DNA from: Amoebophrya sp. A120
Lineage: Eukaryota > Sar > Dinophyceae > Syndiniales > Amoebophryaceae
Direction: 5' to 3'
Assembly: GCA_905178155.1 (NCBI GenBank)
Contig: CAJINV010000004.1
Span: 6,445,923-6,509,922 of the forward strand
DNA: 64,000 bases
Shown: piece by piece, positions 1-9,900 of the stretch
Layout: each line of letters starts with the position of its first letter
Position numbering within the stretch: position 1 is the first letter of the stretch
The notes under the pieces: model-generated
Databases searched by the model: none
The model's input: the letters and a program-made list of their open reading frames with translations, nothing else
What the model was told of the DNA's origin: nothing
Program-made: the position numbers and the translations under genes

Positions 1-293
1 GATCGCCTAAGCCCTGGTGCAGTGCGTGGTGGTCGTCGTCCGCGGTGGCCGAGTAGCGGCCGCCGTCTAAATCGATGACGAAGGTGTAGGGTAAAGCGGA
101 TTTTACAATACTGCTGTTTGTCTCCCCCTGTTGCTCCCCCGCTTTTGTTTCCGCACTGGTTTCAGGTGTGGTTCCTGGCTTAGCCTCTCTCTTCCCATCC
201 ATCCCACCCGCCACCTCCACCTCCGACATTCTCGACGCGGCCAGCTGTTCGTGCGTAATCAAAACTAATTTCTTCAAGGTCTTCGGGGAGAAG

Positions 294-604
294 TATCGCA
301 ATGAAAAATGCCCCCACCCCCAAAGTTGCAAAGATTTGCGATGCGAAGTTTCCAAATGAAAACTTTTTGTCATGCATGAAAGGAGTATGAATCTTTCCGA
401 TGCAGAGTCTAGGCGTAGGCGTGTGTCGCATCGGTTGCATGACAAGCGCCGCTCTTGCTGGGATCTTTTGCAATACAAATTTTTGCTATTCACGATCGGA
501 AATCTGTGATGCTGATAGATGCAATAGGGCGAGTGTTTCATTTGGAAAGGTTTGCAACACAAATTCTCCCAAGTTCGGGGGTGGGGGCATTTTTCATTGT
601 AATA
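294..604. mobile_element. Introner family C
   Basis: TIR GCCCCCACCCC inverted as GGGGTGGGGGC, with target duplication AGAAG on both sides. It is the counterpart of 7832-8142 in the full kinase copy. Confidence 0.85.
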
Positions 605-1704
605 AGAAGTAGCACAAACACCCCTCCGCGGAGAGCCACACGTCCCGTTTCTGCCAGTCCGTCGTTTTTCCCGGGTCCCCGTCGTGGTGGAGCTTGTGGA
701 GAATAGATTTCATCAAAGGAGGTTTGTCCTTGGTCGATTCCTGGGCTCTGAGCAACCGTTTCTCCTTCAAATCCAAAGAGAGTCGGCCGCCGAGATGCTC
801 CGGGTCGTGGACCTTTTCCTCCTTGTGTTCGTCCTGGATGTCGATGTGCAAACCCGGAACCTCCACACTCCGCATGTAGTCGTGCCTTAAACACTGCGCG
901 AGCGACCACCGTTCGGAAGGCTTCTTCGTCAGCATTCGGGACAGGACCAAATCCGTGAACTGGGAACTGTGCTCCGCCACCTTCTTACTCATGGAAAGCG
1001 CTTTCGAGGGATCAGCAAGCCACTGGAGAAACATGAAACCCGCCTTGCGGTGGGAACCCGCGTTCTTGAAAATCTGCATGTACCTGAAGTGGATTATTGA
1101 TTTTGGCGGAGATAAAATCCGAAGATTTATTTTGTGCATTTCCTATGATTAATTTTCGAAGACGCACGAAACTAATTTGTACTGACGGCTGTCCAGATAA
1201 TTCGCGCAAAGTTTATTAATGGCGATAAACTGAACTTCTACGCACAAAAACCCGATACTTCGGCTTCAGCACCGCATCCAACGTGACCAATTCACACAGA
1301 CTCACGCCCACACTCCACACGTCCAGCTGGTGCCCGATCCGGCAGTACTCCCCCTCCTCGATCAAAAAGTTGGCCCACTCTGGGGCGCAGTAACAGGGCG
1401 AAAACGAAATTGTGGAATCGTTGATGGACACCTTCTTATTCAACGGCGTACACCCGTCCACGTCAATGATTTTCCACGTGTCCCCCGCGCGCATGATGTT
1501 CTCCGGCTTCATATCCAAGTGCGCCAAACCCTTCGCGTGCAGCATCCCCATTGCGATCAAGAAGGACTTACAGAGTAGCTGCACCGCTTTCGCCGACATG
1601 GGCTTCTTTTCGTTCAACCGCTCGGTTAGGTAGTCCTTCAAACTGTAGTCGGCGATCTCCGTGATCACATACATGCTCCCGTCCGTGGCGTCCGGACCCG
1701 CGGT

Positions 1705-2021
1705 TATTGCAAGGAAAAATCCCCCCTCCCCATATCGGACAGGAAACTTGTGACGCTGTATTTGGGTACACAGATCGACTTGTATTGCTAGCAGGCCAAG
1801 GGCCGCAGCTGTGGCCTCGCCTGCGGGCAATTTGTCATGCTGTTTCCCACTTCCAGCTGTCTCCTGTCATGCTGAAGATGCAAGGCTTTCCCACGCCACC
1901 CAGCACCACAGTCCGCATCTTTATCTTTTCCCTTCTAGCATGACAAAGCTGATCTGTGACCACAAATCTGCATCACAGATTTCCTTTTTGACATGGGGAG
2001 GAGGGATTTTTCTTTTTGATA
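1705..2021. mobile_element. Introner family B
   Basis: TIR AAAAATCCCCCCTCCCC with its inverse near 2000, flanked by GCGGT repeats. It is the counterpart of 9243-9559. Confidence 0.85.
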
Positions 2022-2077
2022 GCGGTTCCGTCCGCCTCCTTGCTGTAGTCCACGAGCTCGAGGAAGCACTTCTTCGG

Positions 2078-2331
2078 TATCAACTGCAAAAATGTCTGGG
2101 TCTGAAAACTTGTGATGCTAAAGTGCGAATGATGGAAGCAATTCCGAATGCAGCCAAGCATGACAACTTTCCAGAACGCTTTCTGATGCACAGCCCGCAT
2201 GAGAAACTGCGTTTTCGTATAGACAAAAGCGGCTGCGTACTTTGGTGGTCATGCAATACAAATTTTACAGGAATGTGAGAGCTGCATTACAAGTTCGAGA
2301 TTTCCAGACCCAGACATATTTGCAATGCATA
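2078..2331. mobile_element. Introner family A
   Basis: TIR GTCTGGGTCTG with inverse CAGACCCAGAC, and target duplication TTCGG. It is 9 bp shorter than its counterpart at 9616-9878 because of two small indels. Confidence 0.85.
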
Positions 2332-2380
2332 TTCGGGTCGATGGACCAAAAGTACTCGTGGCGCAGCACCATCGACTAAT

Positions 2381-3577
2381 CTATGCCGTGGAGGCAGACG
2401 AATCTCGGAAAACTTCTTGCTGCGCGACACTATAACCCGCATCTGCTTTCCTGCTTTGCGTGGCAGAGGAGACCTCCAGCAAGATCCGTTCCGCGAAGTC
2501 TCGAATTGCACTACTCGTGGCCGATCTGTGGATGAAATACGGTGCTAGACTTGTGATGTGTGCCCCGCTAAAGTCGATCTCTTCATCAGACTTCCACTTC
2601 ATGTACAGGTGCCTCACGCCGGAAACGTTTTCGCTTGCTGAAATGATCCCACTTGAAACCAGGGCCTCTTTCGGTAGGAGTCCGATGGAGCTCAGCCGAG
2701 ACGGTTGTCTCCTTTCGGCAACAAGCCAGAGAAAAATGTCGATGCCATCTGTGACCTGAAAGGCCCCGCTTTGCCAATCCGTGTACTTGCACATGCTGAT
2801 CTGCAGTCCTTGTGGTTTCTTCTTGGATGGACTCGGACGCGAGACACGAAATAGCACTCCATGGTTGCGCAAACACGCGTTGCTCCGCGCGCCATCGATT
2901 CCAACCGCTGGTGGAAACTTTAGCTCCTCAAACACCGGCAGATCCATTGCTTGTGCAAGAAGACCGTGACGATGAGCCCGAACGGTGCTACCGAGCGCAG
3001 CAGTCCCTATAAGCTCCAGCAGTGGTCGTGCCTGGTGTTGATATTGATCAAATATTTCGTGGAGCTTCCTCCCGAGTGCCACAGCTCCCGTAGTACTGAC
3101 CGATTCAATAGTAGATTCCGAAGCTGCCCTCACGTTGAAGTAGCTTTTCACGCAGTCGTGACCAAGTGCAAAGACAGCGTCTCGTGGAGTGCACGTTATC
3201 AACATCGGCATGTCACTCCACTTTTCGAATGCGCGTTCATTTCGAACCTGGCAGATGATGCCAGGCTTTCCAGGGATGTCGCACTCGCTGCGAATCGTGT
3301 TCCGCATCTGCAAAGGCAGCCACGACCCTTCGTGTGCTGGTAAGCCTCTGCGCAGTCGCATCAGCATGGGAAACCCCGACGAGCGCGGCATGGGGAAAAA
3401 CTCAAACTCTGGCGCAGCACCTTCAGCAACTTGAAGAAACCATATATGCCCACGCACCTGTTCCAGGCGTCGCTGGTTCCCCACCAGCTTGCGCTGAAAA
3501 GGGGCGAGCCACTTCGTAAACACAGGAGGGCGAAGAGGTCTGAAGTGCGCAAAGGTAGCCCCTCGGCTCGCAATCAT
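2381..3577 (-). CDS. Array gene a, conserved protein of unknown function
   Basis: Intronless ORF of 398 residues and the first of three tandem paralogs (with 3967-5178 and 5508-6671). All three share an N-terminal GHIWFLQV-type block near residue 43, a WLPLQMRNTIR block near residue 86, a following GIICQVRN segment, a central VTDGIDIFLWLVA block and a C-terminal YFI...SAIRDFAERIL block. The protein is basic, with no signal peptide or membrane span. I do not recognise the family with certainty. The W-L-P-L-Q-x-R and later D-G-I-D blocks vaguely recall large DNA virus/protist proteins with degenerate PD-(D/E)XK-like folds, but this is only a hypothesis. Absence of introners here contrasts with most other genes of the window and would fit recent arrival or retrocopying. 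The start is the first Met of the frame; the conserved region begins about residue 25. Confidence 0.6.
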   Translation of the reverse strand: MIASRGATFAHFRPLRPPVFTKWLAPFQRKLVGNQRRLEQVRGHIWFLQVAEGAAPEFEFFPMPRSSGFPMLMRLRRGLPAHEGSWLPLQMRNTIRSECDIPGKPGIICQVRNERAFEKWSDMPMLITCTPRDAVFALGHDCVKSYFNVRAASESTIESVSTTGAVALGRKLHEIFDQYQHQARPLLELIGTAALGSTVRAHRHGLLAQAMDLPVFEELKFPPAVGIDGARSNACLRNHGVLFRVSRPSPSKKKPQGLQISMCKYTDWQSGAFQVTDGIDIFLWLVAERRQPSRLSSIGLLPKEALVSSGIISASENVSGVRHLYMKWKSDEEIDFSGAHITSLAPYFIHRSATSSAIRDFAERILLEVSSATQSRKADAGYSVAQQEVFRDSSASTA

Positions 3578-3966
3578 CTTGTGACAACATGGATTTTCCG
3601 CAGCACGCTATCAAACGCATGTCAGGAGACAAAAGGAACCGGGACGATAAGGAAACATCCTGATCAGCACCCGTTCGCTTCGAGGACAATCGGAAAAATG
3701 TTCTCATCACATTGCTCACTCACCTCAATCAAAATTGCAACAGAGGTGTCGAAAACTGAGCGATCCGACGTGTGTTGAAAATGGCGGGTGAAATGGTGCA
3801 AGAAAAATCTGACACAGTAGAACAACTGAGCTTCTTGCAAATGCCAGTTTCTTCGAAGCTATCAAGTGGCGTCCGAAAACATGTGGAGCATTCGAAACAT
3901 TGTACATGATGCACATGTGGTGCGTGGAAAAGAATTGTCAAAGAAAGGCGCAATAAGTGTATAATG
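3578..3966. other. Intergenic, nothing recognised
   Basis: Spacer between array genes a and b. I see no conserved frame, repeat or RNA feature. Confidence 0.5.
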
Positions 3967-5178
3967 TTATCGAACCACACCGCTACTGTTGCACTGCGCC
4001 AGCGAGGCTTTCTGGCCACTTGCCTGGCGTGGCTTCGCAGATTCGACCTCCCACAGCACTCTTTCTGCAAAATCGCGTATTGCACTTCGGCTACTGTCGT
4101 AGCACCGGATGAAGTACGGCTCGAGCGCCTCGGCATTGGAGCCGGCGAAGTCCAGCTCGGTTTCAGACTTCCACTTCATGAAAAACTGCAAGACCCCGGG
4201 ATGCATGGACGACGACAACAAACCCAGATCTGCGAGAAGCTGCGACGGAAAGAAACCAATGTACTCCAGTCGTGACACATCTCTTGTACCTGCAATTAGC
4301 CACATGACGAGATCAATGCCGTCGTTAGCAGCGAAAGGACGCCAGATATTTGGCGGCCCGCTGATCCACTTGCGCAACGGGATCTCGAGGCGCGGATTTT
4401 TACGGCGTTGCTGCAGCTGCGTACCCCGGATCAGCACGGAGCAACCGCGAAGACGGGCGGTCGACCGCATACCCTCCCTGCGCGCGTCGACGGGAAAACT
4501 TAGTTCTTGGAACACATTCAAGCTCATCGCTTGCAGGAGCAGGTTGTTCTTGTGCTCCAGAAGGCGCGTCGAGGCACCGCACTTCAGCAGCTCGAGGAGG
4601 GGTCTTTCCTGGTACCTGTAGTCGTCGTACAGCTTGCGCAAGCGCGTACCTAATCCAGCGTCGCCTTCTCCGCTATCGACAACAAACCGGCAATCGGATT
4701 CCGCATAGACGGTGAATTGACCTTTGACTTTGTCGTGATCAAAAACAAAGATGCTGCTGATCCCCGGGGCGGTGAGCAACAGCGGCATATCGGGCCAACG
4801 CCGGAACGCGTGTTCGTTTCGCACGTGGCACAAAACACCTGCTTTCCGGGGCAGAGTGCAGGACCTTCGCATCGTATTCCGCAGCTGCAGCGGCAACCAC
4901 ACACCTTCGTGCGGCTGTGCGCCTGTACTCGGACGAAAGAGAGCAGGAAACCGCGACTCGCGCGGCATCGTAAAAAATTCAAGATCGGGTGCGCCGCGCC
5001 TCGCAACTTCAAGAAACCACTGGTACCCATCCATCTGCTCCCACCGCCGATGTCTACCTGCAGATCTTCGCTGAAAAACGCAGTGCAAAGCGTACGGACT
5101 GCCACGTCTGCACCGCAGAGCCCCGAAGTGCATCATCTTTTTTCGATGTGTTTGGCCAGGTGGGCACTCGAACTCCAA
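3967..5178 (-). CDS. Array gene b, paralog of gene a
   Basis: Intronless ORF of 403 residues aligned over its length with genes a and c. Diagnostic blocks are WLPLQLRNTMR, GVLCHVRN, ANDGIDLVMWLIA and YFIRCYDSSRSAIRDFAER. Divergence from gene a is large (I estimate well under half identical residues), yet all three frames are intact, which argues for purifying selection. Function is unknown. It lies in the same orientation as its paralogs and the flanking kinase copies. Confidence 0.6.
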   Translation of the reverse strand: MEFECPPGQTHRKKMMHFGALRCRRGSPYALHCVFQRRSAGRHRRWEQMDGYQWFLEVARRGAPDLEFFTMPRESRFPALFRPSTGAQPHEGVWLPLQLRNTMRRSCTLPRKAGVLCHVRNEHAFRRWPDMPLLLTAPGISSIFVFDHDKVKGQFTVYAESDCRFVVDSGEGDAGLGTRLRKLYDDYRYQERPLLELLKCGASTRLLEHKNNLLLQAMSLNVFQELSFPVDARREGMRSTARLRGCSVLIRGTQLQQRRKNPRLEIPLRKWISGPPNIWRPFAANDGIDLVMWLIAGTRDVSRLEYIGFFPSQLLADLGLLSSSMHPGVLQFFMKWKSETELDFAGSNAEALEPYFIRCYDSSRSAIRDFAERVLWEVESAKPRQASGQKASLAQCNSSGVVR

Positions 5179-5235
5179 GGTCTTTCCTGACCCCTCGGTC
5201 TCTCAATTCATGGGAAGGTTGCTGAAGCTTTTGAG

Positions 5236-5445
5236 TCATGGCCATGGGAACACCTGAACACATATAGCGCTCAAGGAACGCACCACATAACGCAAAATTT
5301 TTTGAATCTGCAAAGGCATCCGCATCGCTTTCCGCTCTACAACTTCCTCGCCAATCGCCCACCTGTGGCTTTCTCCTTCTCCGCCTTTATCCTCTGATAA
5401 AGCAAAATGAGCTACTCCACCTCCATCGAACAGACACTGTGCCAC
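5236..5445 (-). pseudogene. Decayed relic of the kinase-PH gene 3' end
   Basis: Plus-strand bases 5342-5400 resemble 6935-6995, the C-terminal coding end of the intact kinase gene: they share ACAACTTCCTCGCCAA and, about 45 bp on, TTTATCCTCTGATA. The minus-strand reading is no longer similar beyond this short stretch. It looks like a leftover from an earlier duplication in which kinase 3' ends and array genes were copied together. Confidence 0.5.
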
Positions 5446-5507
5446 TCATCGCGGCACGCATAGGGCATCTTGGGTTCGATGACTTGTCACATTCTCTTCA
5501 TACTGTA

Positions 5508-6671
5508 TCAGGTACTGGTTTGCGTAGAAGTTTGAAAGAGTGCATTATCGAAAATCTTTTCATCTCTTATACCACCGACCTTTCCCATTAAAATGAGCTC
5601 TGCATATTCTTGGACGCTTGTGTGCGCTATGCCGCCACAGCGGATGAAGTACGGTTTCAAGACACCGCACTGGACGCGTTCGAAGTCCAGCGAGTTGTCC
5701 GATGCCCACTTGATGTAGCGGTGTCGCGCTCCACCATGCGCAAAACTGGAGAACAACCTACACTGCTCCATAACACTAGCTGGCACTAGACCAATGTAGT
5801 CTAGTCGTGCTGGGTCGTGTCGCTCTGCAACCAAGAGAAGGCAGAAGGAAATTCCGTCAGTTACATCGAAGGCACGTCTGACCCCGGCACTGTACTTGCT
5901 GAGACTGAACTGGATTCCGGATTTCGTCGGCGCTGGTCGAGCTACACGAGCTAGGATACTGTGCCCGCGCAGTACCGCATTGAAGCGAACGCCGTCGGTA
6001 CTAAAATTGGGGATGAACTTCAGTTCTCGGAACACTGGCAACTTCATCGCCTGCGCAAGCAGAACGTAGCGGTATGCGTGTATGACCCTCGTCTCCGCAC
6101 CGCCCTGTACAAAATGCAGCAATGGTTCTGCATGGTGCCGGTGGTTTCCGTACGTCTTTAGCAGTCGCGTTTTCAAACACTGCGCAGCGTCCGCTCGTTG
6201 CAAGTCGATCCGCGCCTCCGATTCCACCTTGACGCAGTGCGTCTTGGAGATCGCGTCCGGCCACAGAAAAATTGAGTTCTGGTTCTGCGATGCCAGTACA
6301 GTAGGCGCATCTCTCCAACGGTCCAGCAATTTGTAGTTGCGCAGCTGGCAAAGCACTCCGGGCTTTCCGGGGATGTTGCACATGGTGCGGACGGTATTGC
6401 GAAACTGTACCGGCATCCAGAGGCCCTCGTACGCCGGCAGGCCGTTACGTGGACGAATAAGCATCGGAAGACCCGAACCGCAGGGCATTGCGAAACATTC
6501 GAATTCCGGCACCAGCCGATCAACGACTTCCATGAACCAGACGTGTCCAGCAGCTTGCTCCAGTAATCGTGCGTTGCCGACGAGCCTTCGCTGCGTCTCG
6601 TATGAAAGGCCGCCGTATCGCGTCGCACGCAAGAAAGCAGTGCCCGCGGTGATCATATTTGTTGTTTGCAT
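5508..6671 (-). CDS. Array gene c, paralog of genes a and b
   Basis: Intronless ORF of 387 residues with the family blocks GHVWFMEV, WMPVQFRNTVR, GVLCQLRN, VTDGISFCLLLVA and a C-terminal YFIRCGG...EYAELIL segment. The first Met (MQTTNM) gives an N-terminus of similar length to the paralogs. It lies 256 bp downstream (on the plus axis, upstream) of the intact kinase gene stop codon. Function is unknown; see gene a for the tentative fold comment. Confidence 0.6.
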   Translation of the reverse strand: MQTTNMITAGTAFLRATRYGGLSYETQRRLVGNARLLEQAAGHVWFMEVVDRLVPEFECFAMPCGSGLPMLIRPRNGLPAYEGLWMPVQFRNTVRTMCNIPGKPGVLCQLRNYKLLDRWRDAPTVLASQNQNSIFLWPDAISKTHCVKVESEARIDLQRADAAQCLKTRLLKTYGNHRHHAEPLLHFVQGGAETRVIHAYRYVLLAQAMKLPVFRELKFIPNFSTDGVRFNAVLRGHSILARVARPAPTKSGIQFSLSKYSAGVRRAFDVTDGISFCLLLVAERHDPARLDYIGLVPASVMEQCRLFSSFAHGGARHRYIKWASDNSLDFERVQCGVLKPYFIRCGGIAHTSVQEYAELILMGKVGGIRDEKIFDNALFQTSTQTST

Positions 6672-6927
6672 CCAGTTTCTTTCTCACTCTGTCTCTCGTA
6701 TCATTCTCGTCGCTCATGTCTAACGATCCTGGTACAAGTGTTTATTCGCAAAGAAGCCCGTCCGCACCAATGAACACCAAACTTACTGGAGACATACGAT
6801 TGCATTCATCTCAAGAGCACATTTGTTCCAAGTCGTATAGTTCTTCGACTCTTATTTTTACAAGTAAAAACCATGTCAGCCTATGCGTTTTGCGCGATTG
6901 ACGCATCAATCCCTTTGGGGAAAGATC

Positions 6928-9900
6928 TCACAACTTCCTCGCCAACCCTCCACCAGCAGCTTTCTCTTTCTCTGCTTTTATCCTCTGATACTTCTCAATA
7001 CACCCCAAGAAAATCTGCATCACTTCTTCCGTATCCGCCGCAAATACCCCCGGCGCGTACTCTTGCCCGTCCCCCGTCGCCCGCAAAGCTAACTCGAAGG
7101 AATACGGCTTACAGCTTTCGTCCAAATTCATCCGCCTGTACTTCACAAACCTGATATCCTCCGGCCGGTAGTACACCAACTCCTTCTGGTCTTTCTCCGA
7201 AAAGTAGCACAACGCTCCGTTCCTTGCCAGCCACATCCGTCGCTGCAGCCAATCGGGCTCATTGTGCGCGTCGCCGTCGGTGGAGAGTTTGAAAATCTGC
7301 GCCTCGTACACCGGTTTGTACGCCTGCTCGGTGCCCCGCTCGATCTTTTCCCTTCGGTTCCGAACCAGAATTTTCCACTCGCGGAAATCTTTCGCCAGCC
7401 CCGCGTTCGCGATAAACCCGGATTGCCCCTGCATGGCCAGGTCCTCGTGGGTCCGGGCGTAGTCGAGGATTTCCAACCAGGTTTTCAATTCTTTTTCACT
7501 GTACGCCGCGAAGTACATTTTCCCCAGGTCGCCCAAGCCCTGGTGCAGCGCGTGGTGGTCGTCGTCCGCGGTGGCGGAGTAGCGACCGCCGTCTAAATCG
7601 ATCACGAAAGTGTAAGGTAGGGCGGATTTTACAATACTGCTGTTTGTCTCCCCCTGTTGCTGCTCAGCCGTTTTTGTTTCCGCACTGGTTTCCGGCGTGG
7701 TCGTTCCTGGCTTAGTCTCTTGTTTCTCCCCAACATCCACCGCACCCGCAACCTCCACCTCCGACATTCTCGACGCGGCCAGCTGTTCGTGCGTGATTAA
7801 AACCAGTTTTTTCAAAGTCTTCGGCGAGAAGTATCGCAATGAAAAATGCCCCCACCCCCAAAGTTGCAAAGATTTGCGATGCGAAGTTTCCAAATGAAAA
7901 CTTTTTGTCATGCATGAAAGGAGTATGAATCTTTCCGATGCAGAGTCTAGGCGTAGGCGTGTGTCGCATCGGTTGCATGACAAGCGCCGCTCTTGCTGGG
8001 ATCTTTTGCAATACAAATTTTTGCTATTCACGATCGGAAATCTGTGATGCTGATAGATGCAATAGGGCGAGTGTTTCATTTGGAAAGGTTTGCAACACAA
8101 ATTCTCCCAAGTTCGGGGGTGGGGGCATTTTTCATTGTAATAAGAAGTAGCACAAACTGCCGTCCGCGGAGAGCCACACGTCCCTCTTCTGCCAATCCGT
8201 CGTTTTTCCCGGGTCCCCGTCGTGGTGAAGTTTGTGTAAAATAGATTTCATCAAAGGAGGTTTGTCCTTGGTCGACTCTTGCGCTCTGAGCAACCGTTTC
8301 TCCTTCAAATCCACAGACAGTCTCCCCCCGAGATGCTCTGGATCGTGGACCTTTTCCTCCTTGTGCTCGTCCTGGATGTCAATGTGCAAGCCCGGAACCT
8401 CCACGCTCCGCATGTAGTCGTGTCTTAAACACTGCGCGAGCGACCACCGTTCGGAAGGCTTCTTTGTCAGCATCCGGGACAGGACCAAATCCGTGAACTG
8501 GGAACTGTGCTCCGCCACCTTCTTGCTCATGGAAAGGGCCTTCGATGGGTCCGCGAGCCACTGGAGAAACATGAAACCCGCCTTGCGGTGGGAACCCGCG
8601 TTCTTGAAAATCTGCATGTACCTGAAGTGGATTATTGATTTTGGCGGAGATAAAATCCGAAGATTTATTTTGTGCATTTCCTATGATTAATTTTCGAAGA
8701 CGCACGAAACTAATTTGTACTGACGGCTGTCCAGATAATTCGCGCAAAGTTTATTAATGGCGATAAACTGAACTTCTACGCACAAAAACCCGATACTTCG
8801 GCTTCAGCACCGCATCCAACGTGACCAATTCACACAGACTCACGCCCACACTCCACACGTCCAGTTGGTGCCCGATCCGGCAGTACTCCCCCTCCTCGAT
8901 TAAAAAGTTGGCCCATTCTGGGGCGCAGTAACAGGGGGAGAAAGAAATTGTGGAATCGTTGATGGACACCTTCTTGTTCAACGGCGTACACCCGTCCACG
9001 TCAATGATTTTCCACGTGTCCCCCGCGCGCATGATGTTCTCCGGCTTCATATCCAAGTGCGCCAGGCCCTTCGCGTGCAGCATCCCCATCGCGATCAAAA
9101 AGGACTTACAGAGTAGCTGGACCGCTTTCGCCGACATGGGCTTCTTTTCGTTCAACCGCTCGGTTAGGTAGTCCTTCAAACTGTAGTCGGCGATCTCCGT
9201 GATCACATACATGCTCCCGTCCGTGGCGTCCGGACCCGCGGTTATTGCAAGGAAAAATCCCCCCTCCCCATATCGGACAGGAAACTTGTGACGCTGTATT
9301 TGGGTACACAGATCGACTTGTATTGCTAGCAGGCCAAGGGCCGCAGCTGTGGCCTCGCCTGCGGGCAATTTGTCATGCTGTTTCCCACTTCCAGCTGTCT
9401 CCTGTCATGCTGAAGATGCAAGGCTTTCCCACGCCACCCAGCACCACAGTCCGCATCTTTATCTTTTCCCTTCTAGCATGACAAAGCTGATCTGTGACCA
9501 CAAATCTGCATCACAGATTTCCTTTTTGACATGGGGAGGAGGGATTTTTCTTTTTGATAGCGGTTCCGTCCGCCTCCTTGCTGTAGTCCACGAGCTCGAG
9601 GAAGCACTTCTTCGGTATCAACTGCAAAAATGTCTGGGTCTGAAAACTTGTGATGCTAAAGTGCGAATGATGGAAGCAATTCCGAATGCAGCCAAGCATG
9701 ACAACTTTATTCCAGAACGCTTTCTAATGCACAGCCCGCATGAGAAACTACGTTTTCGTATAGACAAAAGAGGCTGCGTATTTTGGTGGTCATGCAATAC
9801 AAATTTAAATTTTACCGGAATGTGAGACCTGCATTACAACTTCGAGATTTCCAGACCCGGACATATTTGCAATGCATATTCGGATCAATGGACCAAAAGT

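Larger units (their letters stand above)
1..2367 (-). pseudogene. 5'-truncated tandem copy of the kinase-PH gene
   Basis: This is a near-identical copy of the gene at 6928-10704, offset by about 7538 bp. Exon 7 (1-288, cut by the window start), exon 6 (605-1083), exon 5 (1253-1699), exon 4 (2022-2072) and exon 3 (2332-2367) are all present and open. The C, B and A introners sit between them at the same sites. Exons 1 and 2, which carry the glycine-rich loop and the ATP-binding lysine, are missing: homology stops at 2367, exactly where the full copy carries its D introner. What follows on the minus strand upstream is the 3' end of an unrelated gene. Without the ATP-binding lobe it cannot encode a complete kinase, so I call it a recent truncated duplicate. 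Expression as an N-terminally different protein cannot be excluded, because no frame is broken in the visible exons. Confidence 0.8.

Noticed and set aside
2381-6671. Array genes as transposases for the introners
   Set aside because: They are not flanked by any introner TIR and show no DDE triad that I could place; the idea has no sequence support.
7712-8011. Short ORFs with MQKIPARAAL-type peptides recurring at several loci
   Set aside because: These are translations of family C introner interiors, which repeat because the element repeats.
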